From: Neptuniibacter sp. CAU 1671
Lineage (GTDB): Bacteria > Pseudomonadota > Gammaproteobacteria > Pseudomonadales > Balneatricaceae
Assembly: GCF_029222905.1 (NCBI RefSeq)
Contig: NZ_JARHUE010000003.1
Coordinates: forward strand, 248,001-312,000
Reading direction: 5' to 3'
Length of the DNA stretch: 64,000 bases
Shown: positions 49,466 to 57,695 of the stretch, piece after piece
Position numbering within the stretch: position 1 is the first letter of the stretch
How the letters are laid out: the number at the start of each line of letters is the position of its first letter
The notes under the pieces: model-generated
The model's input: the letters and a program-made list of their open reading frames with translations, nothing else
Told to the model about the DNA's origin: nothing
The model's database searches: none
Program-made: the position numbers and the translations under genes

Positions 49466-50726
49466 CAATGGCCACCTCTTTGACTTTCAGGCCAGAAATC
49501 GCATTGGGTAGTTGCGTGATCAGGATCGCATCACCGTTCTGGATCTGTTCGCTGTGAACCAGAATGTAGAGTTCACCGTTTGGCATTCGAGTGTCGCCCA
49601 GTCGTGTCACACTGACGGCCACAAGCCGTTCGTCGACCACTTTATAAACCCGGTCCAGTCCGTAGAGTGCGGTGGCGGGCAGGGCAATGCTGTTATCAAG
49701 CGGCGGCAGGTCGACATAAAGCGACAATGAACGCCCCGCTTCTACAGGAAGCGTACTGTCTTTAATGGCAAAAAAACTATCGATACCCGCCTGTCCTGCA
49801 TTAACCGTGGCGGCAAAACGGTCCAGTTCCAGTTGCAGGGCCTGACCATCCAATGGCGCTACGGCAGTGATCGGTTTTGTCTGGGAGGATTGTCTGAGCA
49901 TGCTCAGCGTACGATTAGGAATCTGTGCCCGGACTTCCAGCCGGTTTTGATTGTAGAGGGTGATCAGTTGGTCGCCGATTTTGATCCGGTCACCGGGGCC
50001 TGCATTGACACTGACAATACGGGCATCGTAGGGCGCAGTGATGCGGGTTCGGTCCAGATCAAGTTGTGCGGTATCCCGGGCGGCAATGGCGCTATCCAAC
50101 TGGGCCTGCTGTTGTTTCAGGCGGTTCGGATGGTCGGCGATGGATTCTTCAAGGGTCGCCAGTGCCAGCGCCTGCTGCTGGTAGGCACTGCGGGCGGTAT
50201 CAAGCTGGTCAACGCTGGCGACTTTGCGCTGTTCCAGGTCTTCATACCGTTTAACGGAGCGGGCACTGAGCTGCAGCAGATTCTGCTGGATTTTAAGTGA
50301 CTTAAGGTCGGCGGCGTGCCGGACCTGTTCTGCCTCCAGCTGCGCCTGTGCCTGAGTGACGGCAGATTCCCGTTGTTGCAAAACCAGCATGGCATCGCGC
50401 GGGTCCAGTTGCAGTAGCAGTTCATCCTTTGCAACAGATCGTCCGGCATCTGTTGCTATCTGTTCAACATAGGCATTCACAGCAGAGGTCAGGGTGGTCA
50501 GGCGGGGTGCTTCAATCTGGCCATACAGCTCCAGCACCGGCTGGTGTTGTCTGGTTTCGGCTTTAATCGACTGCACACTCCAAACCTTTTCGGTGGCGGG
50601 TTTAGAGGGGGCCTGAGGTTTACTGCCGGTTAAACCCATAAACGCCAGAACCGCCAGCGCCAGCAGGGCGATGGGCAGCCCCCAGCGCAGACTGGATTTG
50701 TATCGACTCAAGACAGATTGCGACAT
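49458..50726 (-). CDS. RND membrane fusion (periplasmic adaptor) protein
   Basis: A 422-residue adaptor with an N-terminal membrane anchor (residues about 14-32), a biotinyl-lipoyl half-motif (G-Q-I-E-A-P-R, V-A-K-D-E-L-L-L-Q-L-D-P-R-D), a long coiled-coil hairpin (about 115-225), the second lipoyl half (T-R-I-T-A-P-Y-D-A-R-I-V-S-V) and a beta-barrel/membrane-proximal part. It links the RND permease to an outer-membrane channel. It is first in the two-gene operon; the 154-bp region before it also holds the promoter of the divergent hydrolase gene. Confidence 0.9.
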   Translation of the reverse strand: MSQSVLSRYKSSLRWGLPIALLALAVLAFMGLTGSKPQAPSKPATEKVWSVQSIKAETRQHQPVLELYGQIEAPRLTTLTSAVNAYVEQIATDAGRSVAKDELLLQLDPRDAMLVLQQRESAVTQAQAQLEAEQVRHAADLKSLKIQQNLLQLSARSVKRYEDLEQRKVASVDQLDTARSAYQQQALALATLEESIADHPNRLKQQQAQLDSAIAARDTAQLDLDRTRITAPYDARIVSVNAGPGDRIKIGDQLITLYNQNRLEVRAQIPNRTLSMLRQSSQTKPITAVAPLDGQALQLELDRFAATVNAGQAGIDSFFAIKDSTLPVEAGRSLSLYVDLPPLDNSIALPATALYGLDRVYKVVDERLVAVSVTRLGDTRMPNGELYILVHSEQIQNGDAILITQLPNAISGLKVKEVAIDG

Positions 50727-50880
50727 GGATTCTGATCCTGAAAAAAACCGTTAAAAACATCACTTTGGCCATGGTAGCCGAAACTTGTCTGCCAGGTCAG
50801 CAGCCATTGCATTTCTTTACAATTATGCTGGCCATGCTAACGTACTGAATAATAGAGGTTCTCTGAACACAGGGCACATC

Positions 50881-51747
50881 ATGCATACAGCAGAAGTACG
50901 ATGTTTACATGAAAACGGTTTTCACCGGATGGTGTATCGTCAGTGGGGGAGCAATCAGAATGATCGCGTATTGCTCTGTGTGCACGGGCTGGCCCGAAAC
51001 AGTCGCGATTTTGATGAACTGGCCCAGGCGATGTCACGTGATTACCGGGTGATCTGTCCGGATGTGGTGGGACGGGGTGACAGTGACTGGTTGCCACAAC
51101 CACAGATGTATCAGATCGGCCAGTATATGCAGGATATGACAGCATTGATCGCCCGACTGGGGGTTGATGCGGTGGATTGGGTGGGCACCTCAATGGGGGG
51201 GCTGATTGGCATGTGTCTGGCGGCGCTGCCAAATTCACCCATCAAAACCCTGGTGCTGAATGATATCGGCCCGTTTGTGCCTTCCAGTGCGCTGCAACGC
51301 ATCTCTGATTATCTGGGTGAACACCGTTTCGCAACCCTGGCTGAGGCCGAGCAGTTTATGCGTGGTCGTTACCCGGCACTCAGAAATCTGACCGATACCC
51401 AGTGGCAGCACCTTGTCCGCTGTGGTGTGCGTGAAGTCGAGGGCAGCTACTATCTGCATTATGACCCGGCGATCGCCACGGCAACCCGACAGAATGCCGG
51501 GGCTGATGTGGACCTTTGGGCACTGTGGGAAACATTACAGCTGCCGCAGCTTTTGATCTGGGGGGAAGCGTCAGATGTTCTGCAGGAGCCAACCGTCCGC
51601 AGAATGCAGGCCAACCCCCAACTGAGTCTGTTATCTTTGCCTGAGATCGAACATGCCCCCTCTCTGATGGAAGCGGAGCAGATCTATCATATTCAGCACT
51701 GGCTCCGACAGCACAGTGCCCTGACCGGAAATCCAGCTGCCAACTGA
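50881..51747 (+). CDS. Alpha/beta hydrolase
   Basis: A 288-residue alpha/beta-hydrolase fold enzyme. The oxyanion-hole motif C-V-H-G-L-A-R-N, the nucleophile elbow V-G-T-S-M-G-G-L (serine near residue 106), a D in E-A-S-D-V-L and the C-terminal E-H-A-P-S histidine are all present. The start is placed at 50881, since the 32 preceding in-frame codons lack a ribosome binding site. It lies 6-9 bp before the kinase gene, so the two are co-transcribed. Substrate cannot be assigned. Confidence 0.82.
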   Translation: MHTAEVRCLHENGFHRMVYRQWGSNQNDRVLLCVHGLARNSRDFDELAQAMSRDYRVICPDVVGRGDSDWLPQPQMYQIGQYMQDMTALIARLGVDAVDWVGTSMGGLIGMCLAALPNSPIKTLVLNDIGPFVPSSALQRISDYLGEHRFATLAEAEQFMRGRYPALRNLTDTQWQHLVRCGVREVEGSYYLHYDPAIATATRQNAGADVDLWALWETLQLPQLLIWGEASDVLQEPTVRRMQANPQLSLLSLPEIEHAPSLMEAEQIYHIQHWLRQHSALTGNPAAN

Positions 51748-51756
51748 GGTGAATTG

Positions 51757-52761
51757 ATGTCAGTTATAACCCGCTGGCCCCAGAACGAGCTCTGCTTCAC
51801 CGCACGTAAACGTGCTGCTGCGGTGACCGCGGTTGAAGAGGCATTTGCCTCGACGCTGGAGTCACTGCGCGTCGATATTGGTCTGGTTGAGATGCTGGAG
51901 GCGATCTATGTGCCACTGGGCGCCTGGGTGGCCTGTCGTAAGTCAGAAAAAAACGGACCGTTGGTGCTGGGCATCAATGGTGCTCAGGGCGCCGGTAAAT
52001 CTACATTATTCAATCTGCTGGAAGTGATCCTGACCGAGGGGTTTGGCCTCAAGGTCGTTGGTTTCAGTATTGATGACCTCTATAAAACCCGGCAACAGCG
52101 CCAACAACTGGCTGAGTCTGTGCATCCTCTGTTGAAGACCCGGGGCGTGCCTGGCACCCATGATGTGGAATTGGGCATTGAGATCCTCCACGCGCTGAAA
52201 AACAGCGGCCCGGACAGCGTCACCAAAATTCCTGTGTTTGATAAATCCACGGATGAGCGCTGTGAAGAGGCGGTCTGGCAGGAATGGACCGGGCCGGTGG
52301 ATGTGATTGTGCTGGAAGGCTGGTGTGTCGGCGCGTTACCGCAGGATGAGCAGCAACTGGAACAGCCGATCAATGAGCTTGAACGGGAGATGGATCCTGA
52401 CGGTGCCTGGCGTAATTATGTGAATGCGCAGTTATCTGACCGCTATCAGTTGCTGTTTTCCATGCTGGATATGTTGATCATGCTGAAGGTGCCCAGTATG
52501 GAGGCGGTTTATGAGTGGCGCTCGCTGCAGGAGAAAAAACTGGCGGAGCGGGTGCGCTATATCTACAACACGCAACAGCCGACACAGCATCTGAAAATCA
52601 TGGATGAAGCAGAGATACGTCGGTTTATTCAGCACTATGAAAGACTGACCCAGCAGATGCTGGAGGATATGCCGTCACGGGCGGACGTGGTGCTCTGCCT
52701 CAATAACAACCATAAAATCTACGATATTCGGGTTAATCAGCGCGGCGATTATTGTAAATAG
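51757..52761 (+). CDS. P-loop kinase, D-glycerate 3-kinase-like
   Basis: A 334-residue P-loop kinase with G-A-Q-G-A-G-K-S-T-L (Walker A, about residues 74-83), F-S-I-D-D-L-Y-K-T, R-G-V-P-G-T-H-D and V-L-E-G-W-C-V-G, the set seen in plant-type D-glycerate 3-kinases and the related YggC/YeaG-neighbour kinases. D-glycerate 3-kinase completes the return of glycerate to glycolysis. The ATG at 51757 is chosen over a TTG one codon earlier. It forms an operon with the upstream hydrolase and converges with a lipoprotein gene 5 bp downstream. Confidence 0.78.
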   Translation: MSVITRWPQNELCFTARKRAAAVTAVEEAFASTLESLRVDIGLVEMLEAIYVPLGAWVACRKSEKNGPLVLGINGAQGAGKSTLFNLLEVILTEGFGLKVVGFSIDDLYKTRQQRQQLAESVHPLLKTRGVPGTHDVELGIEILHALKNSGPDSVTKIPVFDKSTDERCEEAVWQEWTGPVDVIVLEGWCVGALPQDEQQLEQPINELEREMDPDGAWRNYVNAQLSDRYQLLFSMLDMLIMLKVPSMEAVYEWRSLQEKKLAERVRYIYNTQQPTQHLKIMDEAEIRRFIQHYERLTQQMLEDMPSRADVVLCLNNNHKIYDIRVNQRGDYCK

Positions 52762-52766
52762 ACGCT

Positions 52767-53453
52767 TCAGATTGGCAACAGGGTCATGGATGCCGCACTG
52801 TGCACCACCCGGGTGATGGTGCGGTTGGTGCTGTCAGCAATGATGTTTGCCATCATATCCTGCAGGCTGATCAGCTTGCTCAGAATTCGCTCATAACTGT
52901 AGTTGGTAACCCCGTCGTCACTGATGCCGTTGCTGAGCAGGTAAAGCTGTCCATCCGGTCTGTGCCGGTTATTCAGATGCCAGGCGATGGATTCCAGATT
53001 GCGGGCTGAGTTGTAGAGTTTCTGATGATCCAGCTCATCCAGCAGAAACACCTCTTTCTGACCGTTGTAGGCGCGGTGCAGCATGCCGGTCACGCCCGCC
53101 ATCAGCGCAAAGACCCGATCTCCCTCAAAATTTTCTGAAAAAGCCAGTGGCGCTGCTTCATAGCCGTCCTTGTAGCCCAGTTCATCGAAGCCTCGGACTA
53201 GACGGGTTGGGGGGAAGAGTTGATCCAGACGGCGGTCCAGGGTCATGCCCGGGACTTTTTTCAGTTCGCGTGGATTGCGCTTGTAGAGTTTTATGGCGAG
53301 CAGACGGGCCAGACGCTGAGTTTCACGGATATGCGCATCGGCCACCATGTCGATGTCGCTTTTTGCCAGGTTCTTGAGCTGAAAGGGACGCTTACCGGGT
53401 TCCATACAGCCACCCAGCAACAGAATCACACACATCAGACCAATTACACGCAT
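52767..53453 (-). CDS. Hypothetical lipoprotein
   Basis: A 228-residue secreted lipoprotein: a signal peptide ending in L-L-G-G-C with the lipidated Cys at residue 16, then a mainly helical mature part (R-E-T-Q-R-L-A-R-L-L-A-I-K-L-Y-K-R-N-P near 43-61, S-A-R-N-L-E-S-I-A-W-H-L near 148-159). No catalytic motif was seen. The residue after the Cys is Met, not Asp, so outer-membrane sorting is likely. Function unknown. It is divergent from pdxH, 233 bp away. Confidence 0.7.
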   Translation of the reverse strand: MRVIGLMCVILLLGGCMEPGKRPFQLKNLAKSDIDMVADAHIRETQRLARLLAIKLYKRNPRELKKVPGMTLDRRLDQLFPPTRLVRGFDELGYKDGYEAAPLAFSENFEGDRVFALMAGVTGMLHRAYNGQKEVFLLDELDHQKLYNSARNLESIAWHLNNRHRPDGQLYLLSNGISDDGVTNYSYERILSKLISLQDMMANIIADSTNRTITRVVHSAASMTLLPI

Positions 53454-53686
53454 TGCATTTGAGCCAGATCATCACTGAAGTTGAGATAATCGAACTATAA
53501 AAGCGCACGTGAAGCAAGCTGAATACATATCTGACGGCTAATCGCCGTTTAACAGTGTCAGTTGTCTATACTGGCGCTGGGAATAAGCATTGATCGTCCG
53601 AAGCTTGCAGTTAAGAGCAGGGCTTATATGATGGGCCGTTCAATCATCTCCGTCAGCAGGCGGGGAACAGAGGATAGTTAAGCGAC

Positions 53687-54337
53687 ATGAAAGAAAGTGC
53701 TGATCTGAGTTCAACTCGGCGGGAATATCAGGCAGAGAGCCTGCGCCGTAAAGATCTTTGCGATGATCCGGTAAAGCAATTTTCCCTATGGATGGAGACG
53801 GCGCTGAGTGTCAGTCCCGATGATGCCACCTCAATGGTGCTGGCAACCGCCGATGCTGAAGGCATGCCGGCAGCCCGAATTGTCCTGCTGAAACATTTTG
53901 GTCCCGAGGGTTTTGCCTGGTATACCGACTATCGCAGTGATAAAGGTCGCCAGCTGCAGGAGAACCCGCAGGCTGAGCTGCTGTTTTACTGGTATGGCCT
54001 GGAGCGGCAAGTGCGTATCTGTGGCCGCGTGGAGCAACTCACGGCAGCACAGGCGGATGAATATTTTCAGCAAAGACCGGTGGGTAGCCGCATGAGTGCG
54101 GCGGCTTCCTGTCAGAGTCATCCGATCGAAAATCGGGAGGCGCTGGAGAACACAGTAAAAAAGTTACAGGCACGTTATCCGCAGGGTGATGTTCCCCGGC
54201 CATCGTTGTGGGGTGGTTATATTCTGATCCCGCAACGTTATGAGTTCTGGCAGGGTCGGGAAAACCGGTTACATGACCGGTTCCGTTACAGTCTGCAGGA
54301 CAACGGCGAATGGTGTGTTGAGAGGTTGCAGCCATGA
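53687..54337 (+). CDS. pdxH: Pyridoxamine 5'-phosphate oxidase PdxH
   Basis: A 216-residue FMN oxidase, the usual PdxH length. FMN and substrate motifs are present: A-A-R-I-V-L-L-K-H-F near 63-72, Y-T-D-Y-R-S-D-K-G-R-Q-L, A-E-L-L-F-Y-W-Y-G-L-E-R-Q-V-R-I-x-G, and the C-terminal P-Q-R-Y-E-F-W-Q-G-R-x-N-R-L-H-D-R. It makes pyridoxal 5'-phosphate from pyridoxine or pyridoxamine phosphate in the cytoplasm. Its stop overlaps the esterase start by 4 bp. Confidence 0.97.
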   Translation: MKESADLSSTRREYQAESLRRKDLCDDPVKQFSLWMETALSVSPDDATSMVLATADAEGMPAARIVLLKHFGPEGFAWYTDYRSDKGRQLQENPQAELLFYWYGLERQVRICGRVEQLTAAQADEYFQQRPVGSRMSAAASCQSHPIENREALENTVKKLQARYPQGDVPRPSLWGGYILIPQRYEFWQGRENRLHDRFRYSLQDNGEWCVERLQP

Positions 54338-55002
54338 GTGAAACTGAACAGACGCTGGTTACCCTTGAACCCGCATCACCAGCGGATGCCTGTGTGATCT
54401 GGTTACATGGACTGGGTGCCAGTGGACATGATTTTGAACCCATCGTCCCCTATCTGGAGCTGCCCGCTGACTCTGCCGTGCGATTCCTGTTTCCCCATGC
54501 GCCAATGCAGCCAGTCACGGTGAATGGTGGCATGGTGATGCCTGCCTGGTATGACATTCTGGAGATGGATATCGGTCGCAAGATTGATGTGTCGGGCATG
54601 GTGGATTCCAGTCGTCGGATCATCGAATTGATTGAGTCTCAGGTGGTGGCCGGTATTCCGGCAGAACGTATTCTGCTGATCGGTTTTTCCCAGGGCGGCG
54701 CAGTGGCTTATCACACAGCGCTGAGCTATAGCGGGCGCGTTGCGGGGGTGGCCGGTTTGTCCACCTATCTGGGGACGCTGGATCTGCTTGAGCCTGCAAC
54801 CGAAAAAGCTGATCTGCCGATCTGGATAGCCCACGGTGTCGGCGATCCTGTGGTGCCACTCGCACTGGGTAAACAGGCATTGGCAGACCTGCAATCGCTG
54901 GGTTATGCACCCACATGGCAGGAATACATGATGGCCCATGAGGTCTGTCTGGAAGAGATTCAGGCCCTTGGCAAATGGATTGTGGCCTGCCTGCAGGCGT
55001 AA
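54334..55002 (+). CDS. Carboxylesterase/phospholipase family hydrolase
   Basis: A 222-residue alpha/beta hydrolase of the carboxylesterase-2 family. Visible are W-L-H-G-L-G-A-S-G-H-D-F, F-P-H-A-P-x-Q-P-V-T-x-N-G-G, the nucleophile elbow G-F-S-Q-G-G-A (serine about 116), a D in G-D-P-V-V-P and the His in M-M-A-H-E-V. The family includes carboxylesterase II of Pseudomonas and acyl-protein thioesterases. It is coupled to pdxH by the ATGA overlap, although a functional link is not evident. Confidence 0.85.
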   Translation: MSETEQTLVTLEPASPADACVIWLHGLGASGHDFEPIVPYLELPADSAVRFLFPHAPMQPVTVNGGMVMPAWYDILEMDIGRKIDVSGMVDSSRRIIELIESQVVAGIPAERILLIGFSQGGAVAYHTALSYSGRVAGVAGLSTYLGTLDLLEPATEKADLPIWIAHGVGDPVVPLALGKQALADLQSLGYAPTWQEYMMAHEVCLEEIQALGKWIVACLQA

Positions 55003-55084
55003 CTGCACCGTCTCTGGCTCGTTCAGGCGAAAGGTAGCAGGTATACTGGCGCGGATTTTCAGTGCGTATCAATATAGGTGAAGT

Positions 55085-55555
55085 ATGCAGATTGCAGATA
55101 ACAGCGTTGTGCTGTTCCATTATTCTCTGGTGAATGAACAGGGTGAAGTGATAGAGGGTTCCCGAGGGGGTGATCCGCTGCCCTATCTGCATGGCCACCG
55201 CAACATTGTGCCGGGCCTGGAAAAGGCACTGACGGGCCGTTCGGTGGGAGATAAGTTTACTATTCAGTTACAGCCTGAAGAGGGTTACGGCCTGCGTGAT
55301 GAAGACAAAGTCTATGTGGTAGACCGTGCTTCATTTGCTGGATTCGATACGCTGGAAACAGGTATGCTCTGTCAGATGGAAGACCCCGAAGGGCAGCCGG
55401 AATACGTTACCGTTGTTGATATCAATGACGAAGAAGTAACCGTGGATGGCAACCATCCCTACGCGGGTCAAGTGCTCAATTTTGATGTGGAAGTTGTCGC
55501 TGTGCGTGAGGCTACTGAGTCCGAGCTGGCGGCAGGACGAATTGAACCCGCTTAA
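55085..55555 (+). CDS. SlyD-type FKBP peptidyl-prolyl isomerase
   Basis: A 156-residue protein with the SlyD/SlpA plan: an FKBP domain (residues 1-70 and about 125-145) interrupted by the insert-in-flap chaperone domain. Motifs: H-Y-S-L-V-N-E-Q-G-E-V-I-E, P-Y-L-H-G-H-R-N-I-V-P-G-L-E-K-A-L-x-G, P-E-E-G-Y-G and N-H-P-Y-A-G-Q-V-L-N-F-D-V-E-V. It lacks the histidine-rich tail of enteric SlyD, so it is probably not a nickel store. It acts as a folding helper in the cytoplasm. It precedes the Pmp3-type gene by 10 bp. Confidence 0.9.
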   Translation: MQIADNSVVLFHYSLVNEQGEVIEGSRGGDPLPYLHGHRNIVPGLEKALTGRSVGDKFTIQLQPEEGYGLRDEDKVYVVDRASFAGFDTLETGMLCQMEDPEGQPEYVTVVDINDEEVTVDGNHPYAGQVLNFDVEVVAVREATESELAAGRIEPA

Positions 55556-55565
55556 GGAGATGCCC

Positions 55566-55757
55566 ATGCGGTTAATTTTGGCGTTGCTGATTCCCTGGCT
55601 GCAGTTTTTCACCATTGGACGGCCGATTGCCGGCATTATCTGTCTGATTCTTCAGCTGACTCTGATTGGTTGGATTCCGGCCGCTATCTGGTCGGTGTAT
55701 GCGTTAAGTCAGTACAAAACAGACGCAAAAATCAGACAGGCCATGATCGACCGTTAA
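55566..55757 (+). CDS. YqaE/Pmp3-family small membrane protein
   Basis: A 63-residue protein with two hydrophobic helices (about 4-25 and 27-50) separated by G-R-P-I-A-G and ending in a polar Y-K-T-D-A-K-I-R tail. This matches the YqaE/Pmp3 proteolipid family of small stress-related membrane proteins. The ATG at 55566 follows AAGGAG with 6-bp spacing; the ATG at 55560 lies directly on that box and is unlikely. It is co-transcribed with the slyD-like gene. Confidence 0.7.
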   Translation: MRLILALLIPWLQFFTIGRPIAGIICLILQLTLIGWIPAAIWSVYALSQYKTDAKIRQAMIDR

Positions 55758-55773
55758 GGTGGATTCGGGTAAT

Positions 55774-55803
55774 AAAAAAGGGTATCGAAAGATGCCCTTT
55801 TTT
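55774..55803 (+). terminator. Bidirectional terminator after YqaE/Pmp3 gene
   Basis: GGGTATC-GAAA-GATGCCC forms a 7-bp stem with one wobble pair, a stable GAAA tetraloop, an A-run before it and a T-run after it. It can end both the rightward transcript and the convergent leftward small gene. Confidence 0.9.
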
Positions 55804-55814
55804 GTGACCTCAGG

Positions 55815-55997
55815 TTACTCACTTTTGCCTATATCGCTTTCAACCCGGGTCAGTGTTTCCACCATCGTATCAATGGCCGTGTCATCATCTCTGATTTCAG
55901 GAGAGAATTTAAATGTGTCCAGCATATCAACCATAAAGCCGGACTGGTTCATCTTCTTCAGTTGATCAGGGGTCCAGGATTTTATTTTTTGGGGCAT
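55815..55997 (-). CDS. Small hypothetical protein, 60 residues
   Basis: A short acidic protein with a basic tryptophan-containing start (M-P-Q-K-I-K-S-W-T-P-D-Q-L-K-K) and a helical acidic tail. An AGGAG box lies upstream of the ATG at 55997, which supports translation; an in-frame upstream extension is not needed. I recognise no family. It converges on the bidirectional terminator. Confidence 0.55.
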   Translation of the reverse strand: MPQKIKSWTPDQLKKMNQSGFMVDMLDTFKFSPEIRDDDTAIDTMVETLTRVESDIGKSE

Positions 55998-56227
55998 AGG
56001 GCGCACTCCTCTGGTGGCCAACTTCAGCTGACAACAGATCTCAACATGCTGCTGCCGACACATTCAGGTATGGGTGATAAACCCTTTTTTTGCAAGATTT
56101 GACCTGTTTCCTGTTGTATGAAAAACAGGCGATTGCTTTGTTGAGCTATATCAATGTTGTTGAGTCAGGATCAGCGTACTCTTCTCACCATCAAGCATGT
56201 TTCAAGAAGATGAGCGAGGACAAGACC

Positions 56228-56353
56228 ATGATTGACTCTTACAGCCTGGAAGTACTGGTACCCAGCGTGGTAATGATCGTTGCGATGAGTGCGACAATGA
56301 CTTGGGCGTTTTTTAAAGTACGCAGCCTGATTTATCAGGATAAAACCAAGTGA
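56228..56353 (+). CDS. Small single-helix membrane protein, 41 residues
   Basis: A 41-residue protein with one clear transmembrane helix (about residues 8-28, V-L-V-P-S-V-V-M-I-V-A-M-S-A) and a basic cytoplasmic tail (K-V-R-S-L-I-Y-Q-D-K-T-K). GAGG lies 9 bp before the ATG at 56228; an in-frame ATG at 56210 would add six residues. A strong terminator follows 33 bp after the stop, which supports a real gene. No family is recognised. Confidence 0.55.
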   Translation: MIDSYSLEVLVPSVVMIVAMSATMTWAFFKVRSLIYQDKTK

Positions 56354-56386
56354 GTTTGAGCCCTCTGCGGGATTGGCATCAGGAGT

Positions 56387-56418
56387 AAAAAAGACCACAG
56401 TTGAGTGGTCTTTTTTTT
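56387..56418 (+). terminator. Terminator after small membrane protein gene
   Basis: GACCAC-AGTTGA-GTGGTC is extended by A/T pairs on both sides and followed by eight T residues, a strong rho-independent terminator. Confidence 0.93.
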
Positions 56419-56612
56419 GTTAGCAGTTCGCCGGTATTGGGAAAGTTTAAAAAACCGTTTTAAATCATTCCTTGAAACGGCCTGGGGACCTTCCTTTACT
56501 ATCATACTATACAGCTAATGCTAAAGGCTTTGAGCCTGCAGCAACGGGATATAAGATCTGCTTATGAGTATTGATACGTAATAATTCCTATTGTGATTTG
56601 GAACTGCTGGCG

Positions 56613-57695
56613 ATGATCAGGTTACCCTCGGAAAACATTGGATCTATTCCGCGCCCGAAATATTTAATAGAGGCCTACAATGCATTCAATGCAGGAAACT
56701 TATCCGCAGCGCAGCTTGACGAGTTAGCAAAACAGGCCAGCCGAGAAACGATTAAATCTTTAGAGGACCTGGGCGCAGAAATCGTTACGGATGGTGAACA
56801 GCAGAAATTCAATAGTTTTGCTGGCTATTGCACTCATTGTGCTCCTAACATCGCTCCAGACGGTCTTCGCATCGATTTTTCAGATGGGCACTTTAGGCAT
56901 CTACCGCGACTCACATCGGGCCCCTTCAAATATCAATATACGGCTGATCAGTTTCTCGAATACACACTTCAGCACACCGCATCTAAGGTAAAGCAGGCGG
57001 TCATATCGCCCTCATTGGTGAGTTTGCTCTATCCGGCCAACGGGCTAGAGGGCTATAGTCGAATGCAATTTACCCGGGATGTCTTAGAACAGCATACCCG
57101 CGAAATCCAGCGTTGCCTGAACCTGGGCGCGGATAAGGTTCAGATCGATTTTACCGAAGCACGTTTATCCCTGAAGATAGATCCGTCCGGAGAGCTGCTT
57201 CAGAACATGGTCGATTTGATCAATAGTGTATTAGATACCTTTACGGATGAAGAAAGGTCTCGCATTGGTGTGCACACCTGTCCGGGCAGTGACCTTGATT
57301 CAGCGCATAGCGCTGATATCGATTATAAGTACCTGCTGCCAAAACTCTTCACCATTCGCGCAGGCAATTTTTACATTGCTATGGCGGGTGAGGCTGATCC
57401 GACACCGGCTTTACGTCTGATTCGTACCTGTCTGCGACCCGGTTTAAGAGTTTATATCGGAGTCATTAATCCGGTAGATCCTGAGATTGAAACACCCGAA
57501 CTTGTCTGTGAACGGGTTTTAGAAGCAGCAAAATATATTCCTCTTTTGCAGTTGGGGATTTGCGATGATTGTGGTTTTTCCCCTTTTGCTGATGATGAAA
57601 GTACGTCAAGAGAGGTCGCTTTTGGCAAGATCAAGTCGCGGATATTAGGGGGCAAATTGGCGGAAGTGAAACTGGCCGAATTGGTTGGTAAATGA
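56613..57695 (+). CDS. MetE-like (cobalamin-independent methionine synthase-like) enzyme
   Basis: A 360-residue TIM-barrel protein corresponding to the C-terminal catalytic domain of MetE-type enzymes. Zinc ligands of the MetE pattern are visible: H221 and C223 in G-V-H-T-C-P-G-S-D, a glutamate at E260 (A-M-A-G-E) and C320 in C-D-D-C-G-F. The N-terminal I-G-S-I-P-R-P and V-T-D-G-E-Q motifs also match. The N-terminal MetE domain is absent, so a folate-type methyl donor may be replaced by another. Start at the ATG at 56613; a TTG 42 bases upstream is doubtful. Its stop overlaps the diguanylate cyclase start by 4 bp. The region is more AT-rich than its surroundings. Confidence 0.78.
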   Translation: MIRLPSENIGSIPRPKYLIEAYNAFNAGNLSAAQLDELAKQASRETIKSLEDLGAEIVTDGEQQKFNSFAGYCTHCAPNIAPDGLRIDFSDGHFRHLPRLTSGPFKYQYTADQFLEYTLQHTASKVKQAVISPSLVSLLYPANGLEGYSRMQFTRDVLEQHTREIQRCLNLGADKVQIDFTEARLSLKIDPSGELLQNMVDLINSVLDTFTDEERSRIGVHTCPGSDLDSAHSADIDYKYLLPKLFTIRAGNFYIAMAGEADPTPALRLIRTCLRPGLRVYIGVINPVDPEIETPELVCERVLEAAKYIPLLQLGICDDCGFSPFADDESTSREVAFGKIKSRILGGKLAEVKLAELVGK

